Shown in pieces: positions 8,769-17,990 of a DNA stretch of 64,000 bases. Origin of the DNA: Acetobacter oryzifermentans. GTDB lineage: Bacteria; Pseudomonadota; Alphaproteobacteria; Acetobacterales; Acetobacteraceae. The stretch spans positions 62,001 to 126,000 of the forward strand of contig NZ_CP011120.1 of NCBI RefSeq assembly GCF_001628715.1. The letters run 5' to 3'. The notes beneath the pieces were generated by a model, which saw only the letters and a program-made list of their open reading frames with translations, ran no database searches and had not been told where the DNA came from. The translations under genes and the position numbers were made by a program. Each line of letters begins with the position of its first letter. Position 1 is the stretch's first letter.

Positions 8769-9764
8769 ATGATGAGGATTATGAGGAAGATGACCAGACT
8801 GCCCCGTTCTTTTGTGTCAGGTCTTGCCGCTCCGGCTCTGGCGCTGCTGATGAGCACGGCCGCCCCAGTTGCGGCCTTTGCGCAGGATGCAGCCCCCACA
8901 GCGCCTGCGGCCACGGCTCCAGCCCCCGATGCGGCGCCATCTTCCGCACCGGCGCCTGCCGCCACACCGGATGCCACCCCAGCACCCGCACCGGTCGAAC
9001 AGGCCCCACCTGCGGCAGACACCAAGGAAGAAGCCAACCCCTACGGTCTGGGGGCTTTGTGGTCCAACGGTGATATCATCGCCCGCGGCGTGCTGCTGAT
9101 CATGCTCATCATGTCTTTGGGCACATGGTATATCATGATCACCAAGTTCATTGAGCAGGCCCGCCTGTTTGCCGCCGCCAAGGAAGCCACCAAAAGCTTC
9201 TGGACCAAACACAGTATTCAGGAAGGCGCTTCGGCTCTCACCTCCACATCTCCGTTCCGCTATATTGCCGATACCGGCATTGTGGCGGCCGAGCACCATG
9301 AAGGCACGATGCAGGAAAGCATTGATCTGCATAGCTGGACGGGCATGTCCATTCAGCGCGCGGTGAACAACATCCAGAATAGCCTGCAAAAGGGTCTGGC
9401 CTTTTTGGGCACGGTGGGCTCCACCTCTCCGTTCATCGGTCTGTTCGGCACGGTGTGGGGGATCTACCACGCGCTGACAGCTATCGGCATTGCCGGTCAG
9501 GCATCCATCGACAAGGTGGCGGGGCCTGTGGGTGAATCCCTGATCATGACGGCCATTGGTCTGGCAACCGCCGTACCTGCCGTTCTGGGCTACAACCTGC
9601 TGGTGCGCCGCAACAAGACAGCTATGGATCTGGTGCGTGACTTTGCGTCTGACCTGCAGTCCATCCTGATCGGGGGTGTGCGCCACGGTGCGGCTGCAGA
9701 GCAGATTGAGGTGCGCCCGGACAACTCCCCCACCACAGCCACGGTATCCAACCGCGTCGGATAA
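8769..9764 (+). CDS. exbB: ExbB/TolQ-family proton channel with N-terminal signal and Ala/Pro linker
   Basis: MotA/TolQ/ExbB family channel subunit of the Ton motor. A signal-like hydrophobic stretch ending near VAAFAQ is followed by about 50 residues rich in Ala, Pro and Thr, probably periplasmic. The first true channel helix is ARGVLLIMLIMSLGTWYIMI, and the conserved core GLAFLGTVGSTSPFIGLFGTVWGIYHAL and the helix LIMTAIGLATAVPAVLGYNLLVRRN follow. The start is uncertain: ATG 8769, 8772, 8781 and 8790 are all in frame and none has a strong ribosome site. N-terminally extended ExbB proteins are known in other Proteobacteria. Confidence 0.92.
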   Translation: MMRIMRKMTRLPRSFVSGLAAPALALLMSTAAPVAAFAQDAAPTAPAATAPAPDAAPSSAPAPAATPDATPAPAPVEQAPPAADTKEEANPYGLGALWSNGDIIARGVLLIMLIMSLGTWYIMITKFIEQARLFAAAKEATKSFWTKHSIQEGASALTSTSPFRYIADTGIVAAEHHEGTMQESIDLHSWTGMSIQRAVNNIQNSLQKGLAFLGTVGSTSPFIGLFGTVWGIYHALTAIGIAGQASIDKVAGPVGESLIMTAIGLATAVPAVLGYNLLVRRNKTAMDLVRDFASDLQSILIGGVRHGAAAEQIEVRPDNSPTTATVSNRVG

Positions 9765-9794
9765 TCGGTCAGGTCAAGGCTAAGGAGAGCGCTT

Positions 9795-10214
9795 ATGGGC
9801 ATGCAGATTGGCGATAGTGGCGGGGAAGACGACGTCGTCTCCGCCATCAACACCACACCGCTTGTGGATGTGATGCTGGTGCTGCTGATCATCTTTCTGA
9901 TCACCATTCCGGTGGCGACACATACCGTCAAGGTGCAGCTGCCCAAGGACACGAACCAGCCCACCCAGACCAAGCTGAGCAATGTGGTGTTGGCTGTCAC
10001 GGCAGATGGGCAGACCTTCTGGAATGAAACGCCGATCAGGGATCGGGCCGATCTTCTGGCCCGGCTGGAGAAGGCAGCGGTGCAAAAGCCCCAGCCGCAG
10101 ATCCAGATCCGCGGGGATGTGACCACACGCTATGAGAGTGTGGGCCGTCTGGTGGCGACGTGTCAGGAAGCGGGCATCAGCCATATCGATTTCATTACGG
10201 AAAAGCCGAAATAG
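9795..10214 (+). CDS. exbD: ExbD/TolR-family protein, first copy
   Basis: Small one-helix subunit of the Ton motor, 139 residues. The N-terminus EDDVVSAINTTPLVDVMLVLLIIFLITIP holds the conserved membrane Asp (in PLVDVMLVLL) thought to carry protons, and the rest is the periplasmic dimerisation domain. An AAGGAG site lies just upstream (9781-9786). It is followed by a second exbD after 53 bp. The two copies differ clearly in their periplasmic parts, so they are old paralogues and not a recent duplication. Confidence 0.95.
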   Translation: MGMQIGDSGGEDDVVSAINTTPLVDVMLVLLIIFLITIPVATHTVKVQLPKDTNQPTQTKLSNVVLAVTADGQTFWNETPIRDRADLLARLEKAAVQKPQPQIQIRGDVTTRYESVGRLVATCQEAGISHIDFITEKPK

Positions 10215-10267
10215 GCAGGGGCGGGTGGCGCAGCACGCCACCCCATCCTTGTGGGGAGAGCACAGCC

Positions 10268-10708
10268 ATGGGCATGAATGTTGGCTCTGAGAGCACAACG
10301 GAAGATGAAGGCATTGTTGACATCAACACCACGCCACTGATTGACGTGATGCTGGTGTTGCTGATCATGCTGATCATCACCATCCCGTTGCAGACGCAGG
10401 CGGTCTCGATTGATCTGCCGCAGGGCAACCCGCCGCCCAGCACGGAAGAAACCCCTGTGGTGACGCTGGTTGTGGACTTTGATAACTCGCTGACATGGAA
10501 TGGCCAGCCGATTAATGGGGAAGCCGATCTGCAGGCGCATCTGCGCGAGATCGCCAGCGGGCCCGAGGCCAGCCGACCAGAATTCCATCTCCAGCCCAAC
10601 CGTCTGGCAGACTACAAAACCGTCATCCACGTCATGGCCGATGCACAGCGCCTCGGCGTTACAAAACTCGGAATCGTCGGACAGGAACAGTTCGTAGACG
10701 GTAAGTGA
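10268..10708 (+). CDS. exbD: ExbD/TolR-family protein, second copy
   Basis: A 146-residue paralogue of the preceding gene, with the same membrane segment (DINTTPLIDVMLVLLIMLIITIP, proton-path Asp present) and a different periplasmic domain. I used the ATG at 10268, preceded by GGGGAG at 10253-10258; the frame is open further upstream but that part overlaps exbD 1 and looks non-coding. Two different ExbD proteins in one operon suggest a mixed ExbD dimer or a division of labour, which is inference. Confidence 0.94.
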   Translation: MGMNVGSESTTEDEGIVDINTTPLIDVMLVLLIMLIITIPLQTQAVSIDLPQGNPPPSTEETPVVTLVVDFDNSLTWNGQPINGEADLQAHLREIASGPEASRPEFHLQPNRLADYKTVIHVMADAQRLGVTKLGIVGQEQFVDGK

Positions 10709-10720
10709 GGATTTTTGAGA

Positions 10721-11950
10721 ATGGCTTCTCGTTTTTTACGTACCCTTTTGTGTGCAACAACAGCATGGATTGTCATGCAGCCCGTTGCACATGCGGCAGA
10801 TGAACTCGGCCAACAGGTTGGGACAGAACTGGAAGCCGCGCAGTCTGCTCTGGCAGCACATAATTATGCCAAGGCGATGGATGCAGTAAATGCTGCAGAT
10901 GCCGTAAAAGGCAAAACAGATTACGAAGATTACACCATTGCGCAGATGCGTGCCGCTGTGGCCACACAGGCAGGCAATCTTTCGGCGGCAACAGCGGCTT
11001 ACGATAAGCTGATTGCCTCCCCCCGCACGCCGCAGGCCATGAAAAATCAGATGTTAAAGTCTGAAGCGACCATGGCTTATACTGCCAAGGATTACCCTAA
11101 GGCAGTTGCCAATATTCAGCGTTACCTGAAAACCTCTGGTTCTGATCCCCAGATGGAAACATTGCTGGCGCAATCTTACTATCTTCAGAAGGATTACCCC
11201 AATACCATCAAGGTGGTGAAGCAACAGGCGGGTGCCGCCATAAAGGCTGGCAAAACACCAACGGAATCTGAACTGCAAATGCTTGCAGCCAGTGCGACGG
11301 CACTAAAGGATTCTGCCGCTACAACCCACGCATACGTTCTGCTGGCAACGTATTACCCTAAAAAGGAATACTGGGCGCTGTTGCTGCATGAACTGGTGGT
11401 AAATACCAAAATTCCGGCATCCTTACAGTTGGATGTTTATCGTATCCGTTTGGCCGTTGGGGATGTTTCCCAAGCGCGTGATTTTATGGATATGACGGAA
11501 ATTGCTGTCCAGCAAAATACGCCGCAACTGGCGCTGGATCTGATGAATCAAGGTTACCAATCTGGTATTTTAGGGCAGGGGGCGGAGGCTCCCCGTCAAG
11601 CCCGTTTGAAAGCTATGGTTGAAAAAGCTGTAGCTTCCAAAAAGGCTTCCATTGCAGCAGATGAGCAGGCGGCTGCTTCTGCCAGCAATGGGGATGATTT
11701 GCTGACAGTCGGGTACAATTACGTTACTTTTGGGCAGGCTGATAAAGGCTTGCAACTTATGCAGCAGGCCATCAGCAAAGGTGTAAGTGACGTGAATATT
11801 GCGCGCCTGCACTTAGGGCTTGCAGAGCTTTATGCTGGCCATAAGGATCAGGCTCTGGCTGCTTTGCGTAGTGTTGAAGGAGATACTGGTGCGCATGATA
11901 TCGCGCAGCTTTGGATCTTGCACGTGATGCAGCCCGTGAGTGCTAAATAG
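10721..11950 (+). CDS. Periplasmic TPR-repeat protein of the Ton operon
   Basis: A 409-residue protein starting at ATG 10721, 12 bp after exbD 2. It has a signal peptide (cleavage probably after MQPVAHA) and helical repeats of TPR type through most of its length, for example AAQSALAAHNYAKAMDAVNAAD, YTAKDYPKAVANIQRYLKTSG and LGLAELYAGHKDQALAALRSVEG. Last gene of the tonB-exbB-exbD-exbD run and followed by a terminator. TPR proteins are known partners of some Ton systems (for example with TonB2 in Vibrio), so a scaffold role in the periplasm is plausible but not shown. Confidence 0.82.
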   Translation: MASRFLRTLLCATTAWIVMQPVAHAADELGQQVGTELEAAQSALAAHNYAKAMDAVNAADAVKGKTDYEDYTIAQMRAAVATQAGNLSAATAAYDKLIASPRTPQAMKNQMLKSEATMAYTAKDYPKAVANIQRYLKTSGSDPQMETLLAQSYYLQKDYPNTIKVVKQQAGAAIKAGKTPTESELQMLAASATALKDSAATTHAYVLLATYYPKKEYWALLLHELVVNTKIPASLQLDVYRIRLAVGDVSQARDFMDMTEIAVQQNTPQLALDLMNQGYQSGILGQGAEAPRQARLKAMVEKAVASKKASIAADEQAAASASNGDDLLTVGYNYVTFGQADKGLQLMQQAISKGVSDVNIARLHLGLAELYAGHKDQALAALRSVEGDTGAHDIAQLWILHVMQPVSAK

Positions 11951-11970
11951 CTTAAACTGCGAAGTGATAT

Positions 11971-12010
11971 AAAAAAGGGCCATCCTGATATTGAGGGTGG
12001 CCTTTTTTTT
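11971..12010 (+). terminator. Terminator after the Ton operon
   Basis: AAAAAAGGGCCATCC and GGGTGGCCTTTTTTTT form a stem with a T run 20 bp after the TPR gene stop. It lies between two convergent operons and reads as a terminator from both sides because of the A and T runs. Confidence 0.88.
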
Positions 12011-12044
12011 ATTAAGGAACGCAGGAAGCATGAGACTGATTTTA

Positions 12045-13211
12045 TCAGATAAGATCTTTGTTGGCGTCTTCTTCTTCCCCATCGTTAACAGAATCACGAT
12101 GAACCCATGTTGAAAGGAGCAACCCAAACCCCAGCATAACATTCAGCATGGCGGAGCCACCGTAAGAGACCAATGGTAGAGGCACCCCCCCTACAGGGAT
12201 AGCGCCCATCACCATGGAAAGATTAACCAAGCAGTAGAAAAAGAAGTTCATGCTGATACCAAGGGCAATAAGGCGCCCAAAGCGGTTACGGCAGCGGATA
12301 GCCATGATCATGCCGCCCAGAATGATTATGAGCAGCAACCCGATAACAGCAGCAGCGCCAACAAAGCCCCATTCTTCTGCAATCATTGTAAAAATGAAGT
12401 CTGTTTGCTTTTCAGGCAGAAAGTTTAATTGTCCTTGTGATCCATGCAGATAGCCCTGCCCCCACATACCGCCAGAACCCAAGGCAATTTTAGACTGGAT
12501 GATATTGTAGCCTGCTCCTAGTGGATCATTTTCCGGATGCAAAAAGGTGGTTATGCGCGCGCGTTGGTAATCATGCAGATGGTTGTATGCAAATTTGATA
12601 AGCGAAGGTACGGGAAGCAAAAGCAGCACAATTTGCCAAAGCCGCATGCCTGCCGCAAAAAACAGAGATGCGCCAATGCCGCCAATAATGACGGCAGTGC
12701 CAAGGTTAGGTTCTTTTAATACAAGGCCAACAGGCACAAGTACGATAAGCGCAGGAGGAATCAACCACAAAGGGTTGCCCATACGGGCATAGCTTATGCG
12801 AGAAAACCATGCAGAAAGCGCTAGAACCAGCGCAATTTTGGCGAATTCTGAGGGTTGAACCTGCAACCCGCCTATAATCAACCAGCGTTCTGCGCCCTTG
12901 CCCACATGGCCCATGCGTAACACGGCGACAAGCAGGATAAGCGAAAGCACATACATGGGTGCTGCCGCGTGGATAAGCATGCGTGGGGGAAGCATGGCGA
13001 TGGTAATCATCATTACCAAACCCACAGCAAAGCGTGCAGCTTGTGGGGCTGCAAAAGGGTAAGGCGTGCCACCACCGGCAGAATAGAGTGTAACGTACCC
13101 AACGCCAGCCAATGTGCAGATCAGTAGAATGTACAACCAACTGATACGCCATAACTTGGACATCAGGCGGAAGCTTGGTTCTGCCCGGAGCAGCCGTTTA
13201 TGAAACTTCAT
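12045..13211 (-). CDS. rodA: Rod shape protein RodA (SEDS glycosyltransferase)
   Basis: SEDS-family peptidoglycan polymerase of the elongasome, 388 residues with about ten membrane helices. Characteristic stretches include GGLQVQPSEFAKIALVLALS, the DPLGAGYNIIQSKIALGSGG loop, LPEKQTDFIFTMIAEEWGF and the C-terminal PLPLVSYGGSAMLNVMLGFGLL. It starts inside the last codons of mrdA with a four-base ATGA overlap, which fits a working RodA-PBP2 pair made in equal amounts. Last gene of the mreB-mreC-mreD-mrdA-rodA cluster. Confidence 0.96.
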   Translation of the reverse strand: MKFHKRLLRAEPSFRLMSKLWRISWLYILLICTLAGVGYVTLYSAGGGTPYPFAAPQAARFAVGLVMMITIAMLPPRMLIHAAAPMYVLSLILLVAVLRMGHVGKGAERWLIIGGLQVQPSEFAKIALVLALSAWFSRISYARMGNPLWLIPPALIVLVPVGLVLKEPNLGTAVIIGGIGASLFFAAGMRLWQIVLLLLPVPSLIKFAYNHLHDYQRARITTFLHPENDPLGAGYNIIQSKIALGSGGMWGQGYLHGSQGQLNFLPEKQTDFIFTMIAEEWGFVGAAAVIGLLLIIILGGMIMAIRCRNRFGRLIALGISMNFFFYCLVNLSMVMGAIPVGGVPLPLVSYGGSAMLNVMLGFGLLLSTWVHRDSVNDGEEEDANKDLI

Positions 13212-15136
13212 GGATCACTTACCAGGCTGCTTGCATCAGCTACACTTTCTGGCGGCGGCGTGGTGTGTGTTACCGGATCACGCAACAAAGTATCGCGCAT
13301 GATAATACGGGCCAGAGGGGCTGCGGCATCTGCACCTGCGTTTCCGTGTTCGATCACAACAGAAACAGCATAACGTGGGGAATCATACGGGGCGAAGCAG
13401 ATAAACAACGCGTGCGGTCGATACTCCCATGGCAGATTGGCAGAGTTAAAATGCCCGCTTTCACGCAATGCGCGTGAAACACGCCGTACCTGTGCAGAAC
13501 CCGTTTTGCCAGCCATAGTTATGCCGGGGAGATCCAGCCGCGCTTTGGGGGCCGTTCCATGCGGTTCGTTAATAACAGCAAACATGCCAGAGCGCAGGGC
13601 TGCTAGATATCTGTCTGGCATATCAAGAGTGGGCCAATGGTCTGGCTGTACTTGCTTGCCAATTTCTCCATTTATGGCGCGCACAAGATGGGGCTGCACG
13701 GCCCGGCCAGAGGCAATGCGGGCTGTATAGGTCGCCAGTTGTAAAGGCGTAACCTGTACAAACCCCTGCCCAATGCCGCTTACAATTGTATCACCACCAT
13801 TCCAATGGTGGTGGTGAGCCTGCCGCCATGCGGGAGTGGGAATGAGGCCGGTGCGGGTATGGGGCAACTCGATATCCAACTGCGTGCCAAGGCCGAATTT
13901 ATGGGCTGTGGCTGCAATACGTTCCATGCCTATACGACGTGCGACTTCGTAAAAATAAACGTCGCAGGAATATTTAAGCGCCAGATGCAGATCAACAGAC
14001 CCATGCCCCCACCGAGACCAGCAGTGAAAGCGTGTACCACCGACATCTAGGTGACCGGGGCAGAAAAAACGATCTGTGGGGGAAACAAGGCCAGATTCTA
14101 AAGCCGCCATGGCAACGGCGGGTTTAAAGGTGGAACCGGGAGGGTATACCCCAGCCACAGCTTTATTGATAAGGGGCGTGCGCTGGTTGTTTGTCCATTC
14201 AATCCACTGCGCATGGCTTACGCCACTATCAAACAATGAGGGATCAAACGAGGGTGTACTGACCATGGCAAGCACCTCGCCATTCTGGCAGTCCATCACC
14301 ACGGCAGAGGCTGTTTGATCTCCGATGGCGTTCAGCACTTTTTGCTGAAGCGCGCGATCTATGGTTAGGCTGATTTCTTCACCCGGCACGCCTTCTTCGC
14401 GGTTTAGCTCAGACATCACACGCCCAACGGCGTTGACCTCCATTTCCACAGATCCGGCCGTACCACGAAGATTGTCATCCTGACTTTGCTCAATACCCGC
14501 ACGACCTACGCGCATCCCTGGCAGGGCCAACAAAGCAGAACGGGCCACATCTTTTTCATTGGGCGGAGCTACGTAGCCGATAATATGGGCGAGTAGTTCG
14601 CCTTCCGGGTAAACGCGGCGTGTGCCCACATCAATCAACACGCCGGGGAGAGAGGGGGCGTTGAGTTCAATACGTGCCATTTCATCCCACGAGAGGAAAT
14701 CTCGCAGCATGACCGGCACAAAGCGCCGTTGATGCCGCATTTCACGCGCGATTCGTGTGCGGTCACGTTCATCTAGCGGAATAATGCTGGAAAAGCGTTC
14801 AATCGTGCCTGTTACATCCGTGGTTTCTTCAGGCATCAAAAGGGCGCGCCAGTTTTCCTTGTTATTGGCAAGGGCCACGCCGTAGCGGTCTACAATACGC
14901 CCGCGTGGTGGTGCCAAAAGGCGCTTGCTGATACGGTTTTTGGCGGCCATACGGGCATAATGGTCACCATCTTCTATCTGGATTTTATACAGGCGGCGGC
15001 CAAGCTCCCCCAACGCCACCGTTTGGACAGCCATAAACAGCAGCGCTCGGCGTGTAAAAACGCCACGGGCAGGGTCTTTCTGTTCACGAACAGGTAGAAA
15101 ACGCCGGTTTTCTTTCTTGCGCCGCTTCAGCCACAT
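13208..15136 (-). CDS. mrdA: Penicillin-binding protein 2 (elongation transpeptidase)
   Basis: Class B PBP of 642 residues that cross-links wall made by RodA during elongation. A membrane helix near residues 28-48 is followed by the dimerisation domain (LLAPPRGRIVDRYGVALANN) and the transpeptidase domain with PPGSTFKPAVAMAALE (SxxK nucleophile), YSCDVYFYEVARRIGM (the SCD motif that replaces SxN) and MAGKTGSAQVRR (KTG). The order within the cluster is the usual one. Confidence 0.96.
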   Translation of the reverse strand: MWLKRRKKENRRFLPVREQKDPARGVFTRRALLFMAVQTVALGELGRRLYKIQIEDGDHYARMAAKNRISKRLLAPPRGRIVDRYGVALANNKENWRALLMPEETTDVTGTIERFSSIIPLDERDRTRIAREMRHQRRFVPVMLRDFLSWDEMARIELNAPSLPGVLIDVGTRRVYPEGELLAHIIGYVAPPNEKDVARSALLALPGMRVGRAGIEQSQDDNLRGTAGSVEMEVNAVGRVMSELNREEGVPGEEISLTIDRALQQKVLNAIGDQTASAVVMDCQNGEVLAMVSTPSFDPSLFDSGVSHAQWIEWTNNQRTPLINKAVAGVYPPGSTFKPAVAMAALESGLVSPTDRFFCPGHLDVGGTRFHCWSRWGHGSVDLHLALKYSCDVYFYEVARRIGMERIAATAHKFGLGTQLDIELPHTRTGLIPTPAWRQAHHHHWNGGDTIVSGIGQGFVQVTPLQLATYTARIASGRAVQPHLVRAINGEIGKQVQPDHWPTLDMPDRYLAALRSGMFAVINEPHGTAPKARLDLPGITMAGKTGSAQVRRVSRALRESGHFNSANLPWEYRPHALFICFAPYDSPRYAVSVVIEHGNAGADAAAPLARIIMRDTLLRDPVTHTTPPPESVADASSLVSDP

Positions 15137-15155
15137 AAGAAGCTTTCATGCCTGT

Positions 15156-15719
15156 TCATGCGGATTCCTTTTCATCCAGAATATGCAGGAACCATGAGAA
15201 AGTGGCGGAAAGCAACGGATAAACCCCTATGCACAGTAGTGCTTCAAAAAAAGCAGGAGCCGGATCAAGGCCATGCAGCCGGAACAAACATGCCAATGCC
15301 CACTGTAGGAAAGAGGCGGCTCCACCTATCAGACCGTAAAGGCACCATACTACTAAAAAATTCATACGCATGAGCCCAAATCGGGCATAGGTGCTGATTC
15401 CGTAAACCAGAAGCAGAATAAATGAGCTTACGCCCAAAGGTGTAAAGCCAACCAGATCCATAAACAGGCCCAGCAAGAAAGGCGCCAGCGCAGGCATACC
15501 GGTAGGCCGCCAAACAGACCAGAAAAATACAGAGCCGATAACAATGGCAGAAAGCAGTTCGGCAGAACCGGGAATGGCTAGGGGTGCCGAAAAAAAGATA
15601 ATAACCAGAACAATAAAAGCAGATGGCAACAGATGGCGCGCTGTGCGGTCAAGTTTCTGGCCGAGCGTTAGGCGCGGTTCAAGATCTGGGTCCCATGATG
15701 GGGGTGAGGGATCGGACAT
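15156..15719 (-). CDS. mreD: Rod shape-determining protein MreD
   Basis: Small integral membrane protein of the elongasome, 187 residues with five or six hydrophobic helices. Sequence conservation in this family is low; recognition rests on the LFMDLVGFTPLGVSSFILLLVYG stretch, the membrane profile and the position four bases after mreC and 19 bases before mrdA. The N-terminus is hydrophilic and Pro-rich (DPSPPSWDPDLEPRLTLGQ). Confidence 0.92.
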   Translation of the reverse strand: MSDPSPPSWDPDLEPRLTLGQKLDRTARHLLPSAFIVLVIIFFSAPLAIPGSAELLSAIVIGSVFFWSVWRPTGMPALAPFLLGLFMDLVGFTPLGVSSFILLLVYGISTYARFGLMRMNFLVVWCLYGLIGGAASFLQWALACLFRLHGLDPAPAFFEALLCIGVYPLLSATFSWFLHILDEKESA

Positions 15720-15723
15720 CAGG

Positions 15724-16638
15724 TTACCCTTCCTGTCCTTGTCCCAGAAGTGTTTTGAAAGGCAGTGCTAATGGCCGATGCGGGCGGGTAAGTGGTACAT
15801 GGCCCGGAGCATCAGGCGGCTCAATTTCAGATTGTCCAAAATCGAACACACGCAGCATGGTCAGTTTATCCAATTGCACAAAGGGCTGCACAACTGGTTG
15901 CCCCGGGTGCAGGTAATGTACCGTGCCAATAGGCAACCCCATGGGGAAGGCGCCAGCTTGATCACTGGTTACAACACGCTCTCCTTCAATGGGGCGTGAA
16001 TCCTGCGGATAATACATCAGCCTTGGCATGGGGGAGTTGTCGCCTGCCATTATGGCCGTGGCATGGCTGGATTCCAGCTCAATGGGCAAGCGGCTGGCAA
16101 TATCGGTTATTAACAAGATGCGGGCCGCATGTGGGCCAACTTCGGTAACGCGTCCTGCCAGACCATTTGTTGCTAAAGCAACATTGCCAACATGCACGCC
16201 ACTGGTGGTGCCAGCCACAAGCAAAACAGCGCGGGCATACATGCCACCACTATCTGCCACTACTCGGCCCGTTACAAAGGCTGGGGTAGGTTCTGGCACC
16301 CAGTGCAGTTCTGTCTTTAAGCTATCATTTTCCCGCGCAAGAGAGACTGCAACATCATACCACCGGCGCAGTTTGGCATTTTCGGTTTGGAGTTTGGCGT
16401 TTTCTTCCGCCAGATGGCGGGCATCTTTTATGCCTTGCACAAGGTGGCTAACATCTGTTTGCGTATGGGCAATAAGCCCCCACAAAGGGGCTAAAGCATC
16501 TGCCACATACATACGCGCAGTATCAGCCAGCTTTCTATCGGCTTGGCCTGCAATAATAATCCCGACAGACAACAGCAGCAGCACTGGCAAAACCAGTTTG
16601 CCAAGAGCTTGTCTTACCTGGATGGAAACCGGGATCAT
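15724..16638 (-). CDS. mreC: Rod shape-determining protein MreC
   Basis: Periplasmic scaffold linking MreB to PBP2. The 304-residue protein has one N-terminal membrane helix (VLPVLLLLSVGIIIAG), a coiled coil (about residues 70-110, IKDARHLAEENAKLQTENAK), and two beta barrels. Typical blocks are GRVVADSGGMYARAVLLVAG, GLAGRVTEVGPHAARILLITD and PIGTVHYLHPG. A short Pro-rich tail follows the barrel domain. Ninety-five bases separate it from mreB. Confidence 0.95.
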   Translation of the reverse strand: MIPVSIQVRQALGKLVLPVLLLLSVGIIIAGQADRKLADTARMYVADALAPLWGLIAHTQTDVSHLVQGIKDARHLAEENAKLQTENAKLRRWYDVAVSLARENDSLKTELHWVPEPTPAFVTGRVVADSGGMYARAVLLVAGTTSGVHVGNVALATNGLAGRVTEVGPHAARILLITDIASRLPIELESSHATAIMAGDNSPMPRLMYYPQDSRPIEGERVVTSDQAGAFPMGLPIGTVHYLHPGQPVVQPFVQLDKLTMLRVFDFGQSEIEPPDAPGHVPLTRPHRPLALPFKTLLGQGQEG

Positions 16639-16733
16639 AAAAGCCGGGAACCCCTATCAGAGGGAAGGAAAGCGAAAGGCATGCCCATTTGCATTCTGGC
16701 GCCGGGTTACAGCCAGATAGCTGGTGCCTTGGG

Positions 16734-17837
<1,104 letters not shown>

Positions 17838-17894
17838 CTAACCCGCCCCTGCTGCTTTGGAAATATGTGAGCAGGAATTACCGGTGCGTAACGA

Positions 17895-17954
17895 GGCAGA
17901 CAAGACCTTCCGTCAAGAAACTGACATATAATGTCAAGGTAAGGTCTGTCTGCC
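17895..17954. repeat. Nested inverted repeat upstream of mreB
   Basis: Outer arms GGCAGACAAGACCTT (17895-17909) and AAGGTCTGTCTGCC (17941-17954) are complementary over 14 bases with one bulged A. Between them lies the palindrome TGACATATAATGTCA (17922-17936), which read on the minus strand includes TTGACATTATATGTCA. The element sits between the leuA stop and the mreB start, both on the minus strand. It could be an mreB operator, a leuA 3' structure or both. Confidence 0.6.
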
Positions 17955-17969
17955 CGGTTTTGCAGGAGG

Positions 17970-17990
17970 GCCTGAAAAGTTTTTTCAGGC
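17970..17990 (-). terminator. Hairpin at the leuA stop codon
   Basis: On the minus strand GCCTGAAAA-AAC-TTTTCAGGC gives perfect 9-bp arms that include the leuA stop. There is no clear T run after it, so it may be a weak terminator or an mRNA 3' stabiliser. Confidence 0.4.
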
